Assembly (NCBI GenBank): GCA_013815395.1
Contig: JACDGH010000051.1
Location: forward strand, 1-12,856
DNA: 12,856 nt
Source: Parachlamydiaceae bacterium
GTDB taxonomy: Bacteria > Chlamydiota > Chlamydiia > Chlamydiales > Parachlamydiaceae
Direction of reading: 5' to 3'
Shown here one piece after another: positions 1-6,333 of this stretch. The stretch's first letter is position 1, and every line of letters starts with the position of its first letter. The translations under genes were made by a program, and so were the position numbers. The notes under the pieces were generated by a model. That model was not told the DNA's origin. It made no database searches and saw only the letters and a list, made by a program, of their open reading frames with translations.

Positions 1-1033
1 AAATACATGTGCACCATTGGCAAGATACAGAGTCAGCATTGCATGCTGTGACAACTGCTGTGTTGCAAATTTTGCCTCTTTTAACCGCTGTAAAACATAG
101 ATCAATTTTTTTGGTTTGGCATGGCTCTAGGCTGCCAATCTTGTAAGTCAATGTTCTTATGCAGCTACTATGCTCCAACCCCTCTGGTACATTATCAGTT
201 ACAACAACATCTTCAGCTGTGCAGCTGCCTCTGTTAGTAACGGTAATTGTGTAGTGAACTGGATCGCCTGGGCAAACTTCATCTGGGCCATGTTTTTCAC
301 ATGTTAGAACAGGCTTTGCGCAAAGCAATGAGCAGAATCTAACAGGAACAGCTGTAGCACAGAAGCAAGCGCATTGCTCACCTTCACATTCACACTTTAC
401 CCAAACTTTAGCTGGACGGCAATCGCCTTTTTTCATCGGGCCAATGTTCCAAGTAAGTTTGCGACCATCAACTTTAGCTTCGGGCTGGCTTCTAATAAAA
501 GTAACACCTTCTGGGAGGTGTGTTGTCACAACAACATCACATACATCATCGCAAGCTTTGATGTCTAATTCTAGAGGGTATTGATCACCAAGCATGCACA
601 TACCAGGATTTTTTGCAGAAACTATGATCCCATCGCGGCAGCATAATTCGTTGCTTGTTGGATAGTGGCACCTTGGTGCTGGTCTGCAAAGAGGCTCTGG
701 GCATGGAGGAGGGCACAAAGGTTGATAAACTGATGGTGGGCATTCAGGTCTGTATGCAGAATAAGTAGGAGTGAATTCAGGCTGATATGCTAGGGGAGGG
801 CAGGTAGGTAAGCACGCTGGTGGAGGGCAAACAGGTTGATAAACAGGCGGTGGGCGTGTTGGGTTGCATTGTGGTGGACATACAGGCTGGCAGGGCTGTT
901 CATTAACAGGCTGGCAGCTAGGCTCGCTAATAGATCTGTCGTCGCAGCAACGATTGCTGGAACAGCTGACCCATAAGAATGCTGTCGCGCACAAAAAAAG
1001 CAACGAGGTGAAAATTCCTAGTTGTTTTCTCAT
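1..1033 (-). CDS. omcB: OmcB, large cysteine-rich outer membrane protein (partial, C-terminus beyond window)
   Basis: Not closed inside the window: 344 codons are readable from ATG at 1033 to base 2 with no stop. An AAAGGA ribosome site lies at 1041-1046, seven bases upstream. Residues 1-24 form a signal peptide ending WVSC at Cys24, a weak lipobox because Trp sits at -3. Residues 30-125 are a Pro/Cys-rich segment with repeated YQPxC/CPPP motifs. From about 127 the sequence follows chlamydial OmcB: LPEGVTF near 173-179, a KLTWNIG strand at 192-198, then a DUF11-type beta domain (TNRGSCTAEDVVVTD, 266-280; VPEGLEHSS, 282-290). Forty cysteines are visible. In Chlamydia, OmcB is a periplasmic/outer-membrane protein of elementary bodies cross-linked by disulfides in place of much peptidoglycan. 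The Pro/Cys N-terminus differs from the basic, heparin-binding N-terminus of Chlamydia OmcB. It follows the OmcA-like gene by 73 bases, probably in one transcript. Confidence 0.95.
   Translation of the reverse strand, partial: MRKQLGIFTSLLFLCATAFLWVSCSSNRCCDDRSISEPSCQPVNEQPCQPVCPPQCNPTRPPPVYQPVCPPPACLPTCPPLAYQPEFTPTYSAYRPECPPSVYQPLCPPPCPEPLCRPAPRCHYPTSNELCCRDGIIVSAKNPGMCMLGDQYPLELDIKACDDVCDVVVTTHLPEGVTFIRSQPEAKVDGRKLTWNIGPMKKGDCRPAKVWVKCECEGEQCACFCATAVPVRFCSLLCAKPVLTCEKHGPDEVCPGDPVHYTITVTNRGSCTAEDVVVTDNVPEGLEHSSCIRTLTYKIGSLEPCQTKKIDLCFTAVKRGKICNTAVVTACNADSVSCQWCTCI
708..859 (-). repeat. Duplicated segment within omcB Pro/Cys-rich region
   Basis: Bases 708-745 and 822-859 are similar copies of about 38 bases, 114 bases apart, which is exactly 38 codons and so in frame. 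They encode PPSVYQPLCPPP (residues 99-110) and PPPVYQPVCPPP (61-72). A third degenerate copy, PPLAYQPEF, lies between them (79-87). This suggests the Pro/Cys-rich N-terminal module grew by internal duplication. Confidence 0.7.
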
Positions 1034-1106
1034 TCAAGACTCCTTTAAGGTTAAGGTCATGGTAAAATTTTCTCTAAGGTTTCGTTTGCTGCCTCATCTC
1101 TAAGGA

Positions 1107-1457
1107 TTAATCCATGTCATGGTAATTCGGATCATGTGGGCAATCTTTATAGGGCACACAGTGATGACAATGGTTAGGATCACTTTGTTGGCATGAGTTT
1201 TGTTGGCAGCTACCTTGCTGGAACGGTGCTTGTTGATTATTAGATGGGGGGCAACATGACATTTGTTGAATACTATTTGCCTGAGGACTGCTAGGCTTTG
1301 CGCAGTTATGCGGCAGAGGGCAAGCAGTAGGCTTCATATCGCAACATGGTGTTGGAGGGCAAGGACGGTATGGGCAGCATGGTTTTATGCAGAAACATCC
1401 TGTCATCAGTAATAAGGAAAGTAGACTTGTAAGAGTTATTAGCGATAGCTTTGTCAT
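1107..1457 (-). CDS. OmcA-like small cysteine-rich lipoprotein
   Basis: A 116-residue protein (from the second Met) with a lysine-containing N-terminus, a Leu-rich hydrophobic core and a lipobox MTGC, so the mature protein would start with a diacylglyceryl-Cys. The mature part of about 96 residues has 16 cysteines, several paired (CC), set among Pro, Gln and His; the middle is Gln/Ser-rich (QQGSCQQNSCQQ). Two ATGs stand in tandem at 1460 and 1457. AAGGAG at 1464-1469 is three bases from the first and six from the second, so 1457 is preferred. The position directly upstream of omcB, the lipobox and the cysteine content match chlamydial OmcA (about 88 residues, outer-membrane lipoprotein cross-linked in elementary bodies). 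Residue-level similarity is too low-complexity to prove orthology, so no symbol is given. A candidate promoter lies just upstream and a terminator separates it from the next cysteine-rich gene. Confidence 0.85.
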   Translation of the reverse strand: MTKLSLITLTSLLSLLLMTGCFCIKPCCPYRPCPPTPCCDMKPTACPLPHNCAKPSSPQANSIQQMSCCPPSNNQQAPFQQGSCQQNSCQQSDPNHCHHCVPYKDCPHDPNYHDMD

Positions 1458-1478
1458 CATTAACTCCTTATCGGGCTT

Positions 1479-1507
1479 ATTATTCTAATTTTTGATTTTT
1501 TAGTCTA
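1479..1507 (-). promoter_or_regulatory. Candidate promoter for OmcA-like gene and omcB
   Basis: On the minus strand TAGACT (1502-1507) and AATAAT (1479-1484) are 17 bases apart, matching four and five of six positions of the sigma70/sigma66 consensus. Transcription would begin near 1472, just ahead of the ribosome site at 1464-1469, leaving a very short leader. AT-rich DNA gives such matches by chance, so this is tentative. Confidence 0.35.
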
Positions 1508-1520
1508 GATCGTGGTTCTT

Positions 1521-1565
1521 CTAAAAATATTTTAAAGAAGGAGGAAAAGCACCTCCTTCTTTAAA
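1521..1565 (-). terminator. Rho-independent terminator of the CCP-repeat lipoprotein gene
   Basis: A perfect 14-bp stem (1531-1544 with 1552-1565) closes a 7-base loop. On the minus strand it is followed by ATATTTTTAG. It starts about 13 bases after the stop codon at 1578, so the CCP-repeat gene should be a separate transcript from the OmcA-like gene and omcB. Confidence 0.8.
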
Positions 1566-1577
1566 ATCCACTAACTA

Positions 1578-1799
1578 TTAGTAGCAGCAGTTCTGCGGAG
1601 GGCAGCATTGTTGTTGTTCTGGTTGTGGACAGCATACTGGAGGAGGACAGCATGTTGGCTTAGGACAGCATACTTTTGGAGGGCAGCATGCACGTGGTGG
1701 AGGTGCGCAGCAAGGATCGCGATCGCAGCAGCAGCTTGTTAACATAACAACAGCTGTGCATAGCGCGGCCATTGAAGCGAGAGTTTTAACTAAATTCAT
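1578..1799 (-). CDS. Small Cys-Cys-Pro hexapeptide-repeat lipoprotein
   Basis: Seventy-three residues from ATG at 1799, chosen because AAGGAG (1807-1812) is seven bases upstream. The frame stays open back to 1910, but that extension has no signal-peptide character. Residues 1-22 are a signal peptide and MLTSC gives a lipobox with lipidated Cys23. The 51-residue mature chain has 17 cysteines, nearly all in CC pairs at 23-25, 30-31, 38-39, 44-45, 50-51, 56-57, 65-66 and 71-72. The core is a hexapeptide repeat CCPPKV/CCPKPT/CCPPPV. There is no aromatic core or enzyme motif, so a structural, disulfide-cross-linked envelope lipoprotein is the natural inference, in the style of OmcA. Its terminator makes it monocistronic. 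A TATAAA on the minus strand about 40 bases upstream could be its -10 box, but no convincing -35 accompanies it. Confidence 0.85.
   Translation of the reverse strand: MNLVKTLASMAALCTAVVMLTSCCCDRDPCCAPPPRACCPPKVCCPKPTCCPPPVCCPQPEQQQCCPPQNCCY
1600..1689 (-). repeat. 18-bp minisatellite encoding the CCPxxx hexapeptides
   Basis: The nonamer ggacagcat (gggcagcat in two copies) recurs on the plus strand at 1600, 1627, 1645, 1663 and 1681. The last four are exactly 18 bases apart and the first is offset by 27. Each unit encodes CCP plus three residues, so gain or loss of a unit keeps the frame. Confidence 0.85.
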
Positions 1800-1801
1800 A
1801 T

Positions 1802-1816
1802 AGACACTCCTTGTCT
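1802..1816 (-). promoter_or_regulatory. Ribosome site displayed in a hairpin loop
   Basis: On the minus strand AGACA-AGGAG-TGTCT forms a perfect 5-bp stem whose loop is the Shine-Dalgarno core of the CCP-repeat lipoprotein. The stem ends two bases before the ATG at 1799. It might modulate translation or protect the leader; this is inference from base pairing only. Confidence 0.4.
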
Positions 1817-1910
1817 TTTTGGTTTTAATGGAAATTTGACCTTTATAATCGGATAGACCACTTCGATCCATGCTTTCATACTCAAGCTCTTTGGGTCCAA
1901 GCCTGACCAA

Positions 1911-2004
1911 TAAAAAAGGATTTACCTTTTTTAAATACGCCTTAATAGATAATTCTTCCAGAACAATTTTGACTAACTAATCATTTTTTTGAAGATTAGT
2001 AGTC
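1911..2004. other. Two inverted repeats between nadK and the lipoprotein gene
   Basis: A perfect 9-bp AT-rich stem (1911-1919 with 1925-1933, 5-base loop) reads on the minus strand as a weak hairpin running into TTTTTTA, so it could end the xseB-dxs-nadK transcript about 145 bases after nadK. A second stem, 1971-1982 with 1994-2004, pairs 11 bp with one bulge around an 11-base loop but has no T tract on either strand. The rest of 1934-2076 holds no gene I can support. Confidence 0.4.
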
Positions 2005-2076
2005 TAAGTTGTTGAAATCAAGTGATATGGATTAATTGAAAATTTGAAAGAAAAAAAAGTGTGGTATTGAAAAAAC

Positions 2077-2925
2077 CTAAAAGGACGCTTTGAGTTTACC
2101 GGCCCAGCCAAGTTTGGTGCGCAGTGTTAGAAAGAAATCATGATCAGGCATGGCAACTAAAGAGAATGTGCGATTAGAACGTTGCACATCTACTGATTGG
2201 TTAGTATTAAGTCTAGCGCAAGGAAATCCATCGTAAATGACATCTACAGGGCTATAAGGGCTTATATATTCTATGCGAATATTCCGTTCAGGTAGTAAAA
2301 CAATGGGCCGATTAGAAATCGTGTGTGGACAAATTGGTGTTATGACAAAAGCATTTAATTCAGGAGTTAAAATGGGGCCTCCTGCCGCCAGAGAGTAAGC
2401 TGTAGAACCACTAGGGGTGGCTAAAATGACTCCATCAGCTGAAAAAGTGTTTAGATATCTATCGTCCACATAAATAGCCAAATCAATCAAACACGGGTTT
2501 TGTGCTCGGTTAATGGTGATTTCATTAACGGCATAATTAATGGTGTTGTCGACAGTTAGCCCTTCCATCATCATTCGATGCTTAATAGTGTATTTGCCTG
2601 CGAGTAAGTTTTCCAAGCTGGGGTAAATTGCATTGAGTGGAATATCAGCCATGAAGCCAAAGCTTCCCAAATTGATGGCTAAGATAGGTGCGTGTAGTTC
2701 TGGGTGTTTATGTACAAGGCGAAGAATGGTCCCATCACCTCCCATTGAAATAATAAAATCAATAGAAGCAGGGGTGGCATCCGAAAGGGGAGAAGCGTGC
2801 ATTTGTGCTGCAACTTCATCTTCTGCAAAAACTAAGATTCCTCTATTTTGAAGAAATTCTTGAATACTTCTTCCAATTTCAATTGAGTGCGCTTTTTGTG
2901 TATTCGGGAAAAGTGCAATTTTCAT
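2077..2925 (-). CDS. nadK: NAD kinase (ATP-NAD phosphotransferase)
   Basis: A 282-residue protein, normal for bacterial NadK/PpnK. It phosphorylates NAD to NADP in the cytosol and so sets the NADPH supply. The family signature GGDGT is at residues 62-66, with the catalytic Asp at 64. NE at 134-135, ADG at 163-165 and TPSGSTAYSLAAGGP at 170-184 are the conserved NAD/ATP-site blocks, and the NRPIVL strand follows at 205-210. The start at 2925 is preferred over the open frame back to 3006 because family proteins begin with a short KIALFPN-type strand. That ATG overlaps the dxs TGA as ATGA, so translation is probably coupled; no clear ribosome site is seen. It is last in the apparent xseB-dxs-nadK operon. 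A nearby NADPH source makes sense, since the next MEP-pathway enzyme after DXS (DXR) uses NADPH, but that link is inference. Confidence 0.96.
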   Translation of the reverse strand: MKIALFPNTQKAHSIEIGRSIQEFLQNRGILVFAEDEVAAQMHASPLSDATPASIDFIISMGGDGTILRLVHKHPELHAPILAINLGSFGFMADIPLNAIYPSLENLLAGKYTIKHRMMMEGLTVDNTINYAVNEITINRAQNPCLIDLAIYVDDRYLNTFSADGVILATPSGSTAYSLAAGGPILTPELNAFVITPICPHTISNRPIVLLPERNIRIEYISPYSPVDVIYDGFPCARLNTNQSVDVQRSNRTFSLVAMPDHDFFLTLRTKLGWAGKLKASF

Positions 2926-4832
2926 AAGGACGCTTGTATAAGAGATTGATCGCACAAACAAAAATGTGCAGCTAAGCGCGCATGAATTTTTTGCGGCGTT
3001 AGGCACAGTTCATCAAGCAATTCAGCGTGAGATCCTTGTTCAATAAAAGATTCTGGAATGCCAAAATTGATCACTTGTATGTTTCCATAACCTTGCGTCA
3101 TGAGGAAGTTATTAATGATTGAGCCCATTCCTGAAACAACAGAATGTTCTTCGATAGTGACTATGCGTTGGTGAGTAAGTAGAAGTTTGAAGAGTAATTC
3201 GCTATCTAAAGGCTTAATGAAAATTGGGTCTAATACGGTGACACAAATGCCATTTTTATTGGCTAACAATTCTTTAACTTGCAAAGCCGTAGAGGTCATG
3301 TGGCCAAGACCTATTATGAGAATATCTTCTCCTTCTGATATGATTTCCCCTTTGCCTAATTCACGATGCATTATTGATGAATTCTGTTCTTCGGTAACCA
3401 TGTTAGGATAGCGGATGGCAGCAGGGCGGCCCCATGAAAAACATGACTCTAGCAATTCTTTCAGGACATGACCATTGCGGGGTTGGCAAATGACCATGTT
3501 AGGCATAGCATTCAAAAAGGAAATGTCATAAATTCCGTTATGCGTGGATCCATCTGGTCCAGCCAAGCCTGCTCGATCAATGGCAAAAACGATAGGCAGC
3601 TCTTGCAAGCACACATCGTGAAATAAATTGTCAAAAGCTCTCTGTAAGAAAGTGGAATAAATTGAAACGACAACCTTCATCTTACGGCCATAAGCTAGGC
3701 CACCCGAAAAGGTCACTGAATGTCCTTCTGCTATGCCTACGTCTAAGCAACGATCAGGGAATTTTTTCATGAATTCGTCAAGCATTGATCCTGCAGACAT
3801 AGCGGGGGTTACAGCTATTAGAGAAGGATCATTTTCGGCCATTTTAAGCAAATGAGTTCCAAAAACTTTTGGGAAGGTCGGTTGTGTTTGCTTATTCGGC
3901 AGAAATTTTCCTGTGCCAATATCAAAAGGTTTGGCTCCGTGGTAGGAAACTGGATTTTTGATAGCCTCATCCATGCCTTGTCCCTTATTCGTATGCACGT
4001 GAATAATGACAGGCCAATTAGAATCTTTTAATGCCTCAAAGGTATCAACAAGCTTTTTAATATCATGTCCATTAACCGGGCCAATGTAAGACAACCCATA
4101 TTGTTCAAAAAAAGCCGCTGGACTAACAAGATTTTTCAATGATTCAGTGATCTTGTGACCTTGCTTAGCTATCATAGCTCCATAACTTGGAATCTTTGAG
4201 ACAATAGTATCCAATTCATGGTATATTTTATTTGTGATTGGATTGCTGAGAATACGACTGAGAATGTGTGTGATTGCGCCCACGTTTTTAGAGATCGACA
4301 TGGCATTGTCATTTAATATGACAATGAATTTTTTTAAGTCATGTGGAACATTGTTGAGTGCCTCTAAAGACATTCCGCAGGTCAATGTTGCATCGCCAAT
4401 AATAGGAATAATATGTTCGTTTCGCTGGGATAGGTCTCGATTTTTGGCAAGTCCCAAAGAGAGAGAGAGGGCCGTACCGGCATGACCAGCCAAAAAGTGG
4501 TCGTGGGGGGATTCTTTGGGGTGACTAAATCCGCATAGCCCTTTATGTTTTCGGATTGTATGGAATTGATCATCGCGACCGGTGAGAATTTTATGGGTGT
4601 AAGTTTGATGGCTCACATCCCAAATTAATTTATCATCAGGTGAATCAAAGACTTTATGCAGGGCAATAGTCAGTTCTATAGATCCCAAGTTAGAGGCTAG
4701 GTGGCCTCCATTAACAGAAAGGATTTCGATGATTCGGGTGCGAATTTCAGAGGCGAGCTGATTGAGTTTTGGTATAGAAAGCTGTTTGATATCTGCAGGG
4801 GAATGAATGGAGGGAAGTATCAAATCGCTCAT
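2922..4832 (-). CDS. dxs: 1-deoxy-D-xylulose-5-phosphate synthase
   Basis: A 636-residue thiamine-diphosphate enzyme making DXP from pyruvate and glyceraldehyde-3-phosphate, the first step of the MEP isoprenoid pathway. Visible landmarks: GGHLASNLG (42-50), DVSHQ (72-76) with KILTGR (81-86), the cofactor motif GDA (146-148) with LNDN (173-176), SYHG (296-299), GIAEGH (366-371) carrying the catalytic Glu369, YSTFLQR (392-398), DRAGLAGPDGSTH (419-431) and AIRYP (472-476). The C-terminal transketolase domain ends with KPLD (540-543). GDA replaces the usual GDG, DVSHQ the usual DVGHQ, and GIAEGH the usual GIAEQH; GDA and GIAEGH agree with chlamydial DXS as I recall it. ATG at 4832 is chosen over the adjoining TTG at 4835; AAAGGA lies at 4843-4848. 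xseB ends 31 bases upstream. Confidence 0.97.
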   Translation of the reverse strand: MSDLILPSIHSPADIKQLSIPKLNQLASEIRTRIIEILSVNGGHLASNLGSIELTIALHKVFDSPDDKLIWDVSHQTYTHKILTGRDDQFHTIRKHKGLCGFSHPKESPHDHFLAGHAGTALSLSLGLAKNRDLSQRNEHIIPIIGDATLTCGMSLEALNNVPHDLKKFIVILNDNAMSISKNVGAITHILSRILSNPITNKIYHELDTIVSKIPSYGAMIAKQGHKITESLKNLVSPAAFFEQYGLSYIGPVNGHDIKKLVDTFEALKDSNWPVIIHVHTNKGQGMDEAIKNPVSYHGAKPFDIGTGKFLPNKQTQPTFPKVFGTHLLKMAENDPSLIAVTPAMSAGSMLDEFMKKFPDRCLDVGIAEGHSVTFSGGLAYGRKMKVVVSIYSTFLQRAFDNLFHDVCLQELPIVFAIDRAGLAGPDGSTHNGIYDISFLNAMPNMVICQPRNGHVLKELLESCFSWGRPAAIRYPNMVTEEQNSSIMHRELGKGEIISEGEDILIIGLGHMTSTALQVKELLANKNGICVTVLDPIFIKPLDSELLFKLLLTHQRIVTIEEHSVVSGMGSIINNFLMTQGYGNIQVINFGIPESFIEQGSHAELLDELCLTPQKIHARLAAHFCLCDQSLIQASL

Positions 4833-4863
4833 CAAAAATATTTCCTTTCATTCGAGTTAGAGG

Positions 4864-5166
4864 TTATTTTTTCCCCGCCCCTTGAGGCGGCATGAAATCT
4901 TGCGTCATGGGTTTATTATCAGCATTTAGGGCAAGTTCGCCACCGCGATTTTTGATAAGTATCTCGATCTTTCGTTCTGCATCATTGAGTCGTTTGCTAC
5001 ATAGATTTACCAACTCATCCGCTTCTTGATATAGCTTAAGGGATTCGTCAAGGCTTATGGAGCCTGAATTCATGCGTTCTAAAATTTCTTCGAGGCGAGC
5101 AAAAGCGGCTTCGAAATTTTTTTCTGATTGGGTGTCTTCTGAATTAGAGGGTTCTTCTTTTTTCAA
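4864..5166 (-). CDS. xseB: Exodeoxyribonuclease VII small subunit
   Basis: One hundred residues; the family is usually 70-100. The conserved core runs from FEAAFARLEEILERMNSG (18-35) through SLDESLKLYQEADEL (38-52) to the helix with NDAERKIEIL (61-70), which is the XseB two-helix bundle that binds the XseA C-terminal region. Exonuclease VII degrades single-stranded DNA from both ends. The only workable start is TTG at 5166: an in-frame TAA lies three codons upstream and the first internal Met (32) would remove half the domain. No strong ribosome site precedes it, only a distant AGAG, so expression may be weak or the start unusual. The charged N-terminus (KKEEPSNSED) and Lys-rich tail are outside the conserved fold. 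In Chlamydia, xseA directly precedes xseB; here a HExxH membrane protein and AT-rich DNA lie between them. Confidence 0.93.
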   Translation of the reverse strand: MKKEEPSNSEDTQSEKNFEAAFARLEEILERMNSGSISLDESLKLYQEADELVNLCSKRLNDAERKIEILIKNRGGELALNADNKPMTQDFMPPQGAGKK

Positions 5167-5376
5167 TCTAGTTTAATCTCTGTAATTGTTGCACTTAAGG
5201 ATCATTAGCCCATAAAATAAGTGGTCCGATATATTTTCTATCTGATGTACAGATGTTATAGCTGAATATGCCTTTTTAGAAAAGGAAATACAGAAACTTT
5301 CTGTTAATATTTTTCTTCGTTTAAGTCAAGAAATTTTTTGTATTATCAAAGAGTTTAAATCACTATAGTAAATTAT

Positions 5377-5928
5377 TTAGCACGATACATCTTTATATAT
5401 AGATAGAAGTGAAAGTCCTAATAATGTCGTGATTAGAACGCAGGTCGGAAAAAGTCCAGAATGCATTCTTACTATAAGAAAATCGTCTCCTTGTTCCGAC
5501 CTCCTTACATCTTCTTTTTTTCCTGTATAAAGAGCTTTTATAGATAATGCTGAAATTGCATATAATATTATCATTAAGTCTGAAACGGTAGAATTAGCTA
5601 ACTTAGGGAACAAAAAGCTAAGCGCTACAGTGGAACTTTTTTGAACTAGACAACCTGCCGCACATGTAATAGTCAGAGATCTTGAGTGCCCTATTAATTT
5701 TCCTAATTGAGATGTTTTTAAATCTTTCATTGGAATTCCAGGAGAGCAAAATCCAGTAAATCCATAATTATCTAATTTAATTTTTGGGGCAGCGTTATTA
5801 AAAAATAATTTGAATGAGAGAGCGTGTCCACATTCATGCGCACATACAGCCAAAGGCGCAAGTGCAGTGCTCATAGCAAGCGCAAAAAAACATTTTGAAA
5901 AGTCAATATCTTCTGGAGCACAATTCAT
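5377..5928 (-). CDS. Multi-pass membrane protein with HExxH zinc-protease motif
   Basis: I do not recognise this as a named gene. The 183-residue product has a hydrophobic segment leading into AHECGHALSFKLFF; His31, Glu32 and His35 form HExxH, the zinc-binding/catalytic signature of metalloproteases. Placement at the end of a transmembrane helix recalls M50/site-2-type intramembrane proteases. Three further hydrophobic stretches follow, near residues 86-110, 118-135 and 158-177. A clear third metal ligand (the LDG/NPxPDG block of M50) is not visible; the only candidate is Asp in STVSDL (about 115-120). It may therefore be a very divergent protease or an inactive relative. ATG 5928 is preferred because AAGAGG (5934-5939) is five bases upstream; the TTG at 5931 is too close. 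It interrupts the xseA-xseB pair and is flanked by AT-rich DNA, suggesting a lineage-specific insertion. Confidence 0.7.
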   Translation of the reverse strand: MNCAPEDIDFSKCFFALAMSTALAPLAVCAHECGHALSFKLFFNNAAPKIKLDNYGFTGFCSPGIPMKDLKTSQLGKLIGHSRSLTITCAAGCLVQKSSTVALSFLFPKLANSTVSDLMIILYAISALSIKALYTGKKEDVRRSEQGDDFLIVRMHSGLFPTCVLITTLLGLSLLSIYKDVSC

Positions 5929-5950
5929 CAAGGCCTCTTAAGTATGATTA

Positions 5951-5972
5951 ATTATTATTATTATTATTATTA
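5951..5972. repeat. (ATT)n microsatellite
   Basis: Seven uninterrupted att units plus one base, starting 23 bases upstream of the HExxH gene start. It lies where a promoter for that gene would be, so length change could alter spacing; that effect is speculation. Confidence 0.9.
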
Positions 5973-6157
5973 AAATTGTTAATATTTGTCTCAATTTGTA
6001 GTATTAATTATAAAATAGTGATAATTAATTTATATAAAGATTGAGATAATTTTTTATTAAGACCATATTTGATTTTAGGTATCAAAAAACTTATGACTGA
6101 GTAATTTGAGCGTGTAACGATAGAGGGAGGTTGAAACACTGCTTATAAATGGAAAAA

Positions 6158-6206
6158 GTGTACGTTGGGGAATTTTCTATTTGTGTAAGTTGGAGAATTT
6201 TCTATT
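6158..6206. repeat. 24-bp direct repeat, possible insertion-sequence end
   Basis: 6158-6181 and 6183-6206 are copies of gtgtamgttggrgaattttc plus tatt, differing at two positions, with a 25-base period. Tandem GTGTA...TTGGGGAA...-type repeats of this kind are typical of IS21-family termini. No transposase is present and I see no matching inverted copy in the window, so at most this is a remnant or solo end. Confidence 0.55.
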
Positions 6207-6216
6207 ATTGAGAAGT

Positions 6217-6250
6217 TAAAAAAATATACCTCCTACTTGCGAGCAGGGAG
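6217..6250 (-). terminator. Terminator downstream of xseA
   Basis: On the minus strand CTCC(C)TGCT pairs with AGTAGGAG (8 bp including one G-U, one bulged C) around the tetraloop CGCA, followed by GTATATTTTTTTAA. It begins about 96 bases past the xseA stop. It would separate xseA transcription from the HExxH gene and from xseB-dxs-nadK. Confidence 0.6.
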
Positions 6251-6333
6251 ATGCTTTCTTTATTTTAAAGACAGAGTATTGTTTGTTTGAAAGGATAGTA
6301 AAAAATGCGTTATTTAGGGAAATGAGTACAGCA

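Noticed and set aside
374..1103. Plus-strand ORFs 374-568 and 864-1103
   Set aside because: They lie antisense to omcB, whose minus-strand frame is open and matches a known family.
1800..1910. N-terminal extension of the CCP-repeat lipoprotein
   Set aside because: It would bury the signal peptide; the ATG at 1799 has AAGGAG seven bases upstream.
2926..3006. N-terminal extension of NAD kinase into dxs
   Set aside because: The extension overlaps dxs coding sequence and the family start KIALFPN begins at 2925.
5271..5304. Small palindromes (cctttt-tag-aaaagg, acagaa-act-ttctgt) between the HExxH gene and xseB
   Set aside because: Short AT-rich stems with no T tract; not enough for a terminator or operator call.
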